DNA of 64,000 nucleotides from an uncultured Pseudomonadales bacterium (GTDB lineage: Bacteria; Pseudomonadota; Gammaproteobacteria; Pseudomonadales; Azotimanducaceae), in the NCBI GenBank assembly GCA_943787425.1, contig CALSMJ010000004.1, positions 434,001 through 498,000 on the forward strand, written 5' to 3'. Both the position numbers and the translations under genes were made by a program. Position 1 is the stretch's first letter. The number at the start of each line of letters is the position of its first letter. Of this stretch, positions 27,385 to 37,100 are shown one piece after another. The notes under the pieces were generated by a model, which did not search any database, was not told where the DNA came from, and saw nothing but the letters and a program-made list of their open reading frames with translations.

Positions 27385-28137
27385 TCAGTGATAACGTTGA
27401 AAGTAATAGCCTCGATCAAAGGTATCGCAGCTGTAGGTTGACCCAGTAATTTCGAGCCAGGTGGCATTTGCTTCTGGCTTTGTGAGAAAGCTGAGGGTTT
27501 CGCCAACATCAGCAAAGTCGCCACCCCAGAGAAACTTAAAGGTTCCAGTGGCTTCCTCCGGCGCTCCTGAGCTTGGAAAGATGGCAGTGACACCATGGTC
27601 AATTTTTTCGTTGTCCAAATAACGATTCCATTTTTGAAAAACCTCAGCAACATCTTGCGGCCCCTTGTTTGCCTCAAGGGCGCAATCAAACATAAAACCG
27701 AAGGCTTGTTGTCGTGTTTCTTCTCCGGGTTCGCTGCGAACACGCACTGAGTTAAAGTGTCGCATGCTGGTGCAGTCGAGCACCTCGTTGAGCGTCTGAC
27801 CGATTTCCTGGCCTTCCTTTGTTGCATAAAAGGCTTTTAGGCCACGCATTTGTTCTGCGTGACTGGTCCAGAAACCCATCCACAGCATATCGAAGTCATA
27901 ACCCTCGTTTGGCTTGAAGTGTGGCGTCCCTGACCATAATTCGTATCCGTGCTCGTCCGCTTTTAACCAATTGACGGCGGTCGACATCGCCGCGTTCAAA
28001 TCATTCATAGATGCGCCCTCTGCTAATTTACATCCACGCATCTCTCCCGGTACCATCATCAGATCTTCAGCATTTGCCCAAGGGCTGGTGCTCAATAAGA
28101 GCGCAACCCAAGCTGTCGTCATTAATTTTTTAATCAT
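27385..28137 (-). CDS. Secreted protein of unknown function
   Basis: A 250-residue protein with a clear signal peptide ('MIKKLMTTAWVALLLSTSPW', cleaved near ANAED). The mature part has four or five cysteines ('MRGCKLAEG', 'EVLDCTSMRHFNS', 'FMFDCALEANKG', 'STYSCDTFDRGYY'), suggesting disulfides in the periplasm or outside. Two similar Trp/Met-rich stretches ('LWMGFWTSHAEQMRGLKAF' and 'FKFLWGGDFADVGETLSFL') hint at a duplicated domain of about 110 residues. No family is recognised. AGGGAAAAG lies before the ATG at 28137. Confidence 0.72.
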   Translation of the reverse strand: MIKKLMTTAWVALLLSTSPWANAEDLMMVPGEMRGCKLAEGASMNDLNAAMSTAVNWLKADEHGYELWSGTPHFKPNEGYDFDMLWMGFWTSHAEQMRGLKAFYATKEGQEIGQTLNEVLDCTSMRHFNSVRVRSEPGEETRQQAFGFMFDCALEANKGPQDVAEVFQKWNRYLDNEKIDHGVTAIFPSSGAPEEATGTFKFLWGGDFADVGETLSFLTKPEANATWLEITGSTYSCDTFDRGYYFQRYH

Positions 28138-28809
28138 GAACTTTTCCCTGTCTGTTATTTGAATGGTGTTCTTTTGGGCACAACCCCCACGTATTGCAGG
28201 TTGGTCGCGCGTGCCTTTGATTTATCTTGTCGCACCGCTTGTGCTTTGCCCACGATAGTTCGATTTTGGGGTTGGACGATTGCATTGATGCGCGAACAGC
28301 AGCGCAGCTTGTACTGGTGAACGGTAGTAAGAAATCCCGGTTTTCCAAGCGCCAAACGGATTCCAAAGCAATGCCGAGTTTAGGCTGCTGCCTTTTGTGG
28401 TAAACCGGGGGCCACAAGGGCGGGGTGCTGGTATGCCGACTGAAAAATTCAACAGAAGAAAATGAACCATGCAGGTGGCCATAAAACTAGGGGTAACTCA
28501 CTGAACGGGATACGGCCGAGGAAGTTGAGGCTGATATTAAAGAGCGGGTGCCCGTTCAGTAGGCTTGACCGCAGGTGCTCGAGACACGCCGTGATGCTCT
28601 AGACGCCTTTATACCTTCACCACTGGTTCACATTCGCAACACCGACGAATAGTAGGCGTATCATTTGGTGAAGGCGGGGGTGCCCTGGGGTAGGGCAGAA
28701 GTAAAGCTGCGACCGAAAACAATTATGGGTACCAACGCGGGTACCAAAGGACCGTTTTGCTCTAATATGAATTTAAAATATTGATTTATATGTAATTTTT
28801 TAAGGTAAC
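28138..28809. other. Intergenic stretch before the tRNA pair
   Basis: About 670 nt with no supportable gene. It holds the second copy of the imperfect repeat TACCAACGCGGGTACC (28730-28745), 65 nt from the 3' end of tRNA-Ser. An AT-rich run (about 28770-28805) follows. No integrase or attachment-site duplication was detected. Confidence 0.45.
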
Positions 28810-28900
28810 TGGCGGAGAGACAGGGATTCGAACCCTGGATACGCTCTTAACGTATACTCCCTTAGCAGGGGAGCGCTTTCGACCACTCAGCCATCTCTCC
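28810..28900 (-). tRNA. tRNA-Ser (anticodon GCU)
   Basis: A 91-nt class II tRNA on the minus strand. Acceptor GGAGAGA pairs with TCTCTCC, discriminator G, CCA encoded. The anticodon stem CTCCC/GGGAG holds the loop CTGCTAA, giving GCU. A long variable arm (TATACG...CGTAT) and the T-arm around GGTTCGAATCC complete it. It decodes AGC/AGU. Confidence 0.95.
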
Positions 28901-28971
28901 GAATTGACACGTGTTTGGGCGTCGTGTGTAGCCCTGGTCTGCCGCAACGGGTGCGTCAATAACTCGTATAG

Positions 28972-29048
28972 TGGTGCGCTGGGAGGGAGTCGAACCCCCG
29001 ACCTTCTGGTTCGTAGCCAGATGCTCTATCCAGCTGAGCTACCAGCGC
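28972..29048 (-). tRNA. tRNA-Arg (anticodon ACG)
   Basis: A 77-nt tRNA including encoded CCA. Acceptor GCGCTGG pairs with CCAGCGC, discriminator A. The D-arm begins TAGCTCAGCTGGATAGAGC. The anticodon stem TCTGG/CCAGA closes CTACGAA, so the anticodon is ACG (A34 becomes inosine). It lies 71 nt upstream of tRNA-Ser on the same strand, so the two are probably cotranscribed. Confidence 0.95.
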
Positions 29049-29149
29049 ACGCGGGGCTATTATCTAGGGCGCTCTGGTCAAGGTCAACCGCGATCATTGG
29101 TTATCGAAAAAGAAATTGGTATATTGATGCCTTCAAAAGTGGAACGATC

Positions 29150-29398
29150 ATGGCGCCAGATTTAACCGCAATGGGTCTCGAGCTTGTCCTGCTGGGTATG
29201 GGGACGGTGTTCGCGTTTTTGACGTTACTGGTCTTTGTTACCAGCTTGATGTCGCGTTTGATCATCCGCTTTTCAAGCGCTGAGACCCTAACGCCCGTGC
29301 CGCTTACAGTGATGACCGGCCAAGCTGGGCCATCGCCCGCCATTATAGCCGCGGTGGCAGCGGCCGTTCGGCGATACCGAGATGGTCAAGCGCAGTAA
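29150..29398 (+). CDS. oadG: Oxaloacetate decarboxylase gamma subunit
   Basis: An 82-residue small subunit of the Na+-pumping oxaloacetate decarboxylase. One membrane segment ('LELVLLGMGTVFAFLTLLVF') is followed by a short polar linker and a C-terminal region that binds the alpha subunit ('ETLTPVPLTVMTG', 'AIIAAVAAAVRRYR'). The pattern matches OadG. The ATG at 29150 has only GGA upstream, a weak ribosome site. Position directly before oadA and oadB supports the call. Confidence 0.88.
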   Translation: MAPDLTAMGLELVLLGMGTVFAFLTLLVFVTSLMSRLIIRFSSAETLTPVPLTVMTGQAGPSPAIIAAVAAAVRRYRDGQAQ

Positions 29399-29497
29399 GG
29401 GATTAAAGTAAGTATTTCGAAAAGCACTAGGTTGCTGTAAGAGCGACCCAGATTGCCCGACGGATAAGATTAATAAACGTTTTTTGGAGCGAGGGTT

Positions 29498-31304
29498 ATG
29501 TCTGAGCAGGTTTTGTCGAAATCGGCGCCGCTTGGGATCACAGATGTGGTGCTAAGGGATGCACATCAATCGCTATTCGCGACTCGGCTGCGCTTAGACG
29601 ACATGCTGCCGATCGCGGAGAAGCTCGATCAGGTCGGCTTTTGGTCCTTAGAAAGCTGGGGTGGTGCAACCTTTGATGCCTGCATTCGGTATTTGGGAGA
29701 GGATCCCTGGGAGCGGATTCGAGCGCTTAAAGCAGCAATGCCCAATACACCTCAGCAAATGCTGTTTCGGGGTCAAAATATTTTGGGTTACCGGCACTAT
29801 GCTGACGACCTGGTCGAGAAGTTCGTCGAGCGTGCGGCGGTCAATGGCGTCGACGTGTTTCGGGTCTTCGATGCGATGAACGACCCGCGCAACTTAGAAT
29901 GCGCGATTGCTGCGGTGCGAAAGCAGGAAAAGCATGCGCAAGGCACGTTGTCCTACACCGTGAGCCCTATGCACAATTTATCAGGCTGGCTTGAAATGGC
30001 AGCGCGCCTGGAATCAATGGGCGCCGATTCCATCGCCATTAAAGACATGGCGGGTCTGCTCACACCATACGCGGCCTTTGAATTGGTGAGCGGCCTGAAG
30101 AAAACCGTTCAGATACCCATTCATATGCAGTGCCATGCAACCACTGGTCTGTCGACTGCAACCTATCTTAAGTCCATCGAGGCTGGTATCGATAACGTGG
30201 ACACCGCGATCAGTTCTATGAGCATGACCTATGGCCATTCGCCGACCGAAAGTGTGGTGGCCATTCTGCAAGGTACCGAGCGAGATACCGGCTTGAACAT
30301 GGTTTTGCTTGAGGAAATCGCAGCATACTTCCGGGACGTCCGAAAAAAATACGCCGCCTTTGAAGGCGCCTTGCGCGGGATTGATTCTCGCATTCTGGTG
30401 GCGCAAGTCCCAGGCGGCATGTTGACCAACCTTGAAGGACAGTTAAAAGAACAAAATGCCACAGATAAATTGGATGCGGTACTCGAGGAAATCCCGAAAG
30501 TTCGCGCCGAGCTTGGTTTCATTCCACTGGTTACACCAACCTCGCAAATTGTGGGCACCCAAGCCGTACTGAACGTGCTCACGGGGGATCGATACAGCAA
30601 TATCACCAAAGAAACACAAGCGGTGTTAAAAGGGGAATATGGCGCAACGCCGACTGCCGTGGACGCAGCGTTACAGGCTAAAGTGCTTGCCGGACAGGCG
30701 CCCATTACCTGTCGGCCGGCCGATCTACTCAGCCCAGAGTTCGATCGATTGCAGGCGGAACTTGAAGGGCTTGCCAAAGAAAAGCCGCTTATCTTTGGGG
30801 ACCATCTGGAAGATGACGTTCTAACCTATGCCTTGTTTCCGCAGGTTGCCTCTGAAATTTTTTGAGAACCGAAATAACCCCGCCGCCTTCGAGCCGGTGC
30901 CATCGGGTATTGAGGCTCAAGCGAAAGCCCCTGCTGCTACCGCGGCTTCGGTCTCAAGTGGCGGACCTGAAACCTATACTGTCGCCGTCTCTGGGCAAAC
31001 CTTTGTGGTCTCAGTAACCCCAGGTGGCGAGATCGACGGTTTGGCGCCGGTCGTTGCCGCAACCCCCTCAAGCGCATCAACGCCTTCAATGTTGGTGAGT
31101 TTTCCTGCGCCACTTGCCGGCAATGTCTTTAAAGTGCTGGTGAAAGCAGGGGAGTCGGTGGCGGCAGGCCAAGTTGTGCTGATTCTTGAGGCGATGAAGA
31201 TGGAGACCGAGATCCGCGCAACCAGCGCAGGTGTCGTCAGTGAGGTCCTGGTGCGCGAGGGCGATGCAGTTAAAGTGGGCGAATCTTTACTGATGCTGAG
31301 TTAA
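29498..31304 (+). CDS. oadA: Oxaloacetate decarboxylase alpha subunit, one frameshift
   Basis: A biotin-dependent carboxyltransferase of about 600 residues that moves CO2 from oxaloacetate to biotin. The N-terminal TIM barrel has '[14 protein letters not shown]' (metal Asp about 21), '[16 protein letters not shown]' (Lys about 182) and '[12 protein letters not shown]' (metal His 209 and 213). After 'LFPQVA' the first frame ends at 30865. The protein continues in the +1 frame with '[17 protein letters not shown]', an Ala/Pro-rich linker and the biotinyl domain ('[15 protein letters not shown]'). The break sits at an A3T6 run near 30860, a typical indel site. It lies between oadG and oadB with short gaps, so it is one operon. 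Confidence 0.9.
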
Positions 31305-31307
31305 TCG

Positions 31308-32439
31308 ATGGATCAATTGCTACAGCTTTGGCAAAGCACGGGCCTTATATCAGATGCATCTGGATCAGTTTGCGATGATCTGCATTGGACTACTACTTTT
31401 GTATTTGGCGATTGTCAAAGGCTTTGAGCCCTTGCTGCTGGTACCCATCGGTTTTGGTGGGCTCCTGGCCAATATTCCAGGCGTTGATATCGCGGTTGGC
31501 AATGGCATCCTGTATCAGTTCTATAGTTTGGGGATTGAAACGGGGATGTTTCCGTTGCTCATCTTTATGGGTGTCGGCGCCATGACGGATTTTGGGCCGC
31601 TCCTGGCCAATCCAAAAACATTGTTTCTGGGTGCTGCCGCACAATTTGGTATTTTTGCAACGCTGCTTGGCGCCTTAGGCTTGAGTGAACTCGGGATTTT
31701 TAACTTCTCGGTATCCGAAGCGGCAGCAATTGGTATTATCGGCGGGGCGGACGGGCCAACCGCCATCTATGTTGCTGGGCAGTTAGCGCCACACCTACTG
31801 GGTGCGATCGCCGTTGCCGCCTATTCTTATATGGCGCTCGTGCCGCTCATCCAGCCGCCGATCATGCGTTTGCTGACAACCGAGGCCGAGCGAAAGATCG
31901 AGATGGTTCAGCTGCGAGAAGTCTCCCAGCGAGAAAAAATTGTATTTCCGCTCATGTTGCTGCTACTGGTTGCGTTGGTTGTGCCGAGTGCGGCGCCGCT
32001 GCTCGGTATGTTTTGCTTTGGTAATTTGATGCGAGAGTGCGGGGTTGTGAATCGGTTAAGCGATACCACTCAGAATGCTTTAGTGAATATCACAACCATT
32101 TTTCTGGGTTTGGCGGTGGGCTCTAAACTCAGAGCCGAGCAGTTTTTGGTCGTCGAGACCCTTGGGATCCTGCTGCTGGGTATGGTTGCGTTTTGTATAG
32201 GCACGGCAACTGGGGTTTTGATGGCAAAGATTATGAACCTGATCGTCAAGCAGCCAATCAATCCGCTGATTGGTGCGGCGGGGGTATCGGCGGTGCCGAT
32301 GGCTGCCAGAGTGGCCAGTAAATTAGGGCTAGAAGCCAATCCCAATAACTTCTTGTTGATGCACGCGATGGGGCCGAATGTTGCGGGTGTCATCGGCTCG
32401 GCGGTTGCCGCGGGGGTTTTGATTCAGTTTGTTCAATAA
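31308..32439 (+). CDS. oadB: Oxaloacetate decarboxylase beta subunit, frameshift near start
   Basis: A membrane subunit of about 375 residues that decarboxylates carboxybiotin and exports Na+. The ATG at 31308, 3 nt after the oadA stop, gives '[13 protein letters not shown]', the usual OadB start. The frame changes near 31337 and continues '[20 protein letters not shown]' and '[18 protein letters not shown]'. Downstream hallmarks are '[19 protein letters not shown]', with the Asp essential for Na+ transport in the family, and '[16 protein letters not shown]'. About nine to eleven hydrophobic segments. The single-base break (GGCC versus GGC) is probably an indel error. Confidence 0.9.
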
Positions 32440-32466
32440 GAAGCTGCGCCAAAAACACCTTTTGCC

Positions 32467-32495
32467 TTGACAACCTACAGGGTGCTTTGTAGTTT
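32467..32495 (+). promoter_or_regulatory. Sigma70-type promoter candidate for aldehyde dehydrogenase
   Basis: TTGACA (32467-32472), 17 nt, then TAGTTT (32490-32495). It lies 164 nt before the aldehyde dehydrogenase ATG and just after oadB. The -35 is perfect and the -10 is a partial match. Confidence 0.45.
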
Positions 32496-32658
32496 GGGAA
32501 TCCGCGTTTGAGTCGGGTTCTGGCAGGTCAACAGAAAGAAGGTTCTACTTGCTGGCCCATGGTCAAAGCGTTGGGGTCTCATTGGACGTCATCGAATCGT
32601 ACAAAGTTTAAAACTGCCTTCGTTATTAAGGCTCATTCAGTAAGAAAGAGGAAACATC

Positions 32659-34086
32659 ATGCAAGAATATATGCAATTTTATATCAATGGCGAATGGGTC
32701 GACCCCGTGACCCCTTCAAGCCTCGACGTCATTAACCCTGCCACCGAGCAACCCTTTGCAACGATCAGTATGGGCAGTGCCGCCGATGTTGAAAAGGCCG
32801 TGGCAGCCGCTAGCGGTGCTTTCGATAGCTTCTCAAAAACCACCGTTGCTGAGCGCGTAGAGCTATTGGGCGCAATCCTTGCGGAATACACCAAGCGCTA
32901 TGACGAGATTGCTGCAGCGATTTCAACCGAAATGGGCGCCCCACTTTGGTTATCAAAAGCGGCTCAAGCAGCGACGGGCCAAGCGCACTTTGCCACGACC
33001 CTCGAATTGCTCAAGACCTTCGAATGGGAAGAGCGTAAAGGTAAATATCTGCTTCGCCGTGAACCGGTTGGCGTTTGTGGCTTGATTACCCCCTGGAATT
33101 GGCCAATCAATCAGATCTCCTGCAAAGTGGCGCCAGCGTTAGCCGCCGGCTGCACGATGGTGCTGAAGCCCAGTGAAGTGGCGCCAGTCAACGGTATTAT
33201 TTTAGCGGAAGTATTACATGCGGCGGGTGTACCAGCCGGCGTGTTCAATTTGGTGAATGGCGATGGCCCGAACGTGGGCGAAGCCATGTCCTCGCATCCA
33301 GATATTCACATGATGTCGTTCACGGGCTCAACCCGTGCAGGGGTCTTAGTTGCAAAAGCTGCGGCCGACACGGTCAAACGGGTGGCGCAGGAGCTGGGCG
33401 GCAAATCAGCCAACATTGTGCTCGAAGATGCGGATTTGGAAAAAGCGGTCAGTGGTGGTGTGAGCCAGATCTTCACCAACTCAGGTCAAAGCTGTAATGC
33501 GCCGACCCGTATGTTGGTGCCTCAGGCATCCCACGCTCAAGCTTTGGAGATCGCGAAGAAGGCTGCCGAGTCAGCAAAGCCAGGCGACCCCTTTGCTGAA
33601 GGCACGACGATGGGCCCTGTGGTCAGCGAAGTACAGTGGAACAAGATCCAAGGTTTGATTCAGCAAGGCATTGATGAAGGCGCTGAGCTCGTTTGCGGTG
33701 GTACCGGTCGACCAGATGGCTTGAACGCAGGCTACTATGTGAAGCCAACCATCTTTGGCAACGTCAACAATGACATGACCATTGCGCGCGAAGAGATTTT
33801 CGGGCCGGTACTGTCAATCCTGCCGTATGAAACCGAAGCCCAAGCCATTGAAATTGCCAATGACACACCTTACGGCTTGTCTGGGTATGTTCAGTCGGGT
33901 GATGTGGATCACGCCTTGGCGGTTGCCGCGCAAATCCGAAGCGGCAATGTCCATATTAATGGCAGCGGCGCTGACTTTACCGCGCCGTTTGGCGGCTACA
34001 AGCAGTCAGGCAATGGTCGGGAATGGGGTGAGTTGGGCTTCGAGGAATTCCTTGAAACCAAAGCGGTCTTTATCCCCGCTGGATAA
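32659..34086 (+). CDS. NAD(P)-dependent aldehyde dehydrogenase
   Basis: A 475-residue member of the aldehyde dehydrogenase superfamily that oxidises an aldehyde to the acid. Landmarks: 'VCGLITPWNWPINQISCKVA' (catalytic Asn), 'MMSFTGSTRAGVLVAKAAAD', the general base Glu in 'AQELGGKSANIVLEDADLEK', the catalytic Cys in 'FTNSGQSCNAPTRMLVPQ', and 'EEIFGPVLSILPY'. AAAGAGGAAAC precedes the ATG. It ends in a strong terminator. The substrate is unknown; the sequence type is close to those annotated broadly as aldehyde or 3-succinoylsemialdehyde dehydrogenases. Confidence 0.92.
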   Translation: MQEYMQFYINGEWVDPVTPSSLDVINPATEQPFATISMGSAADVEKAVAAASGAFDSFSKTTVAERVELLGAILAEYTKRYDEIAAAISTEMGAPLWLSKAAQAATGQAHFATTLELLKTFEWEERKGKYLLRREPVGVCGLITPWNWPINQISCKVAPALAAGCTMVLKPSEVAPVNGIILAEVLHAAGVPAGVFNLVNGDGPNVGEAMSSHPDIHMMSFTGSTRAGVLVAKAAADTVKRVAQELGGKSANIVLEDADLEKAVSGGVSQIFTNSGQSCNAPTRMLVPQASHAQALEIAKKAAESAKPGDPFAEGTTMGPVVSEVQWNKIQGLIQQGIDEGAELVCGGTGRPDGLNAGYYVKPTIFGNVNNDMTIAREEIFGPVLSILPYETEAQAIEIANDTPYGLSGYVQSGDVDHALAVAAQIRSGNVHINGSGADFTAPFGGYKQSGNGREWGELGFEEFLETKAVFIPAG

Positions 34087-34115
34087 GATTGTAATGATCT
34101 AGTGTGACACCTGAG

Positions 34116-34141
34116 AACGCCCCAAACGGGGCGTTTTTTTT
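34116..34141 (+). terminator. Rho-independent terminator after aldehyde dehydrogenase
   Basis: Stem AACGCCCC/GGGGCGTT with loop AAAC, followed by a run of eight or more T. It lies 30 nt after the aldehyde dehydrogenase stop and just before the end of the converging carboxylase gene. Confidence 0.88.
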
Positions 34142-34157
34142 GCGCGTCGACAGCGGC

Positions 34158-37100
34158 CTACCAAGTATCGATGAAGGGGCGCTTTTTGCCCGCTCTGGGG
34201 ATGGGCTTGGGCGTCGACTTTAAGCCCGAAATAATCCAGTGACGGGTATCTTTCGGGTCGATCACTTCATCGATCTCAAACGCCGTGGCAAAATTTACGG
34301 CCTTGCCCCGGTCGTACATCTGAGCCACCCGCTTTTCGTATTCAACCCGCCGCTGCTCTGGGTCGGTGATCGCTTCAAGTTCTTTGCGGTAGCCGAGTTT
34401 GACCGCGCCTTCAAGACCCATGCCGCCAAACTCGCCGGTGGGCCAGGTGACCGTAAAGGCCGACGCCTTAAAGCCGCCGCCGGTCATAGCCTGTGCGCCA
34501 AGGCCGTAGCCTTTGCGCAGCACAATCGCAAACAAGGGCACGGTGAGGCTGGTGCAAGTCACAAAGACGCGACTGGCATGCCGCACTAAAGCGGTTTTTT
34601 CGATTTCAGGGCCGACCATGATGCCGGGGCAATCGACCAGTGACACAATTGGTAAGTCAAAGGCATCGCACAGTTGCATGAAGCGGGCAGCTTTGTCAGC
34701 GCCGTCACTGTCGATGGCGCCGGAGAGGTGGACCGGGTCATTTGCGATGAGACCCATCGGTTTGCCTGCGACTCGAATAAAAGCGGTGATCATACCCACC
34801 CCAAAGTGGGGTCTGAGTTCGAGTACTGAGTCGGTGTCGGCAATGCAGTTGATGATCTCGTGGATATCATAGACCCGCAGGCGGTTTTCGGGGACGGCAG
34901 CGCGCAACTTGCGTTGGTCGTCGCAGGTGAATTCCGAGACAGGGCCTTGGAAATACGACAACAGTTTTTTGGCCATAAACATCGCTTCGGCCTCGTCCTT
35001 TACGGCGATGTCCACCACCCCATTCGGGACCTGTACCGACATAGGGCCAACCTCGTCCGGCGTAAAAACGCCCAGCCCGCCACCTTCGATCATGGCAGGA
35101 CCGCCAATCCCAATGTTGCTGTCTTCTGTCGCAATCACAATATCGCTGCAGCCGAGCAAGACGGCGTTGCCCGCAAAACAGCGGCCACTGGTGATGCCGA
35201 TCCGAGGTACTAAGCCAGAAAGTGCTGCGTAGAGTTGAAAGGCCAAACAGTCGAGCCCTGCAATACCAGCGCCGTCTGTGTCGCCCGGTCGGCCGCCACC
35301 GCCTTCGGCGAGCAGAATGATTGGGAGTTTGAGTTGTTCAGCAACCTCAAACATGCGGTCTTTCTTGCGATGATTCTGCAGGCCCTGGGTCCCAGCGAGC
35401 ACCATGTAGTCGTAAGACATGACAACGCATTGGGTGTCCTTATCTGGGAACAGGTCACCATTGACGCTACCAATGCCGCAGACCATGCCGTCACCGGGTG
35501 TGTTTTCCATAAGGTCTTGCACGGACCGGCGGCGGCGTTGGGCCGCGATGGCCAGCGAGCCATATTCGATAAACGACTCCGGATCACACAGATCGTTGAC
35601 GTTTTCTCGAGCCGTTCGATGCAGCGTCTTTCGGCGTTTGGCAACCGCCGCTGGCCGATTTTCATCCAGCCCGTATTGATGCCTGAGGTTGGCCTCGGCT
35701 AAATCTGGGCGAATGTGGTCAAGATCAACCTGCGTATTGGTGGTCGCATCCGTCACAGTGACCGCGCCTGGCATTAGATATAAAAGGGCATGGTCCTCGA
35801 ATACGGCGTCGCCGGTTGCGACCGCGATCTGTACAATGACGCCGCTTTCGGGGGCGCTTACGACGTGCTCCATCTTCATGGCATCCATGACCAGTAGCGG
35901 TTGCCCGGCATAGACCTCTTGATTCGGCGTCACGTTAATTTCAACCACAGTACCTTGCAGTGGCGCGCCAATGGCTAAGCTGCCCGAGGGCGTGTTTGCG
36001 GCAAGTTCGGGCGCGGGCGGCTTTTCCGCTGCGCGATGGTTTAGGACAGCAAGCGGGTCTTGGGTATCGACAGCCGCGCCCGGTTTGGATTGATCGGTGA
36101 GGGCTGTTGTTCCGCTCAAGGCTGTTGTTCCGCTCATGGCTGTCTTTTCGCTCAGGGCTGTCTTTGCGCTCAGGGCTGCCTCACTGAGGCGCGCGGAAAT
36201 TTCAGCCAGGTGGGTATCAACATACTGGGTCAGCAGCGTGCTGTTTGTGAACTCGGGTTGGTTAAGCAGGTCTTGAAGGAAAGTGAGGTTGGTCTCAAAG
36301 CCTTCGATTTGAAAATCAGCCAGTGCGCGCCGCGCCTTGGCCGTCGCGCTGGCAAACTCCGGACTGCGACTGTGAACGATGACTTTGGCGAGCAACGAAT
36401 CATAGCGGGTGCTGGTTTGGTAGCCTCGATAGGCAAAGCCATCGACTCGAACCCCAATGCCTGTCGGCGGCGCATAGTGCGTGATCTGTCCTCCCGTGGG
36501 TTTGAAAAAACCTTTTTCGGACAAGGTTTCCATATTCACCCGGCACTGAATTGCAAAGCCCTCTGCTTGGGGGGGCTCGGTCAGATTCAAATCGGCAAGG
36601 CTTGCGCCATCGGCAACTTTCAATTGCAGCGCGACCAAATCAAGTCCGGTGATGCACTCTGTCACAGTATGCTCGACCTGCAGCCGGGCATTGGCCTCGA
36701 TGAAGAAATAGCGCGCGGGTTGATCCGCATCGACCAAGAATTCGAAGGTGCCCAGGCCGCGATAGTTTGCGGCTTGGGCCATGCAGACGGCATCTTGCAG
36801 AAGTTGATCGCGGGTGCTGGCGGGAATGGCCGGGCTCGGGGCAATCTCAATGAGTTTTTGGTTTTGACGTTGCACAGAGCAGTCCCGCTCCCAAAGGTGG
36901 ATCACGCCGCCTTGGCCATCCCCTAGGATTTGGACTTCGATATGCCGAACGTGGGGAAGATATTGCTCAACGTAGACGGCGCTTTGCCCGAAGGCCAATG
37001 CAGCCTCGGATTGGCAGCGCTCGAAGCGGGTTTCAAGATCATCGGCTGCCTGGACGACCCTCATGCCGCGGCCACCGCCGCCGTGCACCGCTTTGATGAG

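Noticed and set aside
28720..28900. Integration (att) site next to tRNA-Ser
   Set aside because: No integrase and no duplicated tRNA 3' end was found in the window.
30850..30870. Programmed ribosomal frameshift in oadA at the A3T6 run
   Set aside because: OadA is not known to use frameshifting, a +1 shift lacks the usual signals, and many other genes here show similar one-base breaks, so a homopolymer error is simpler.
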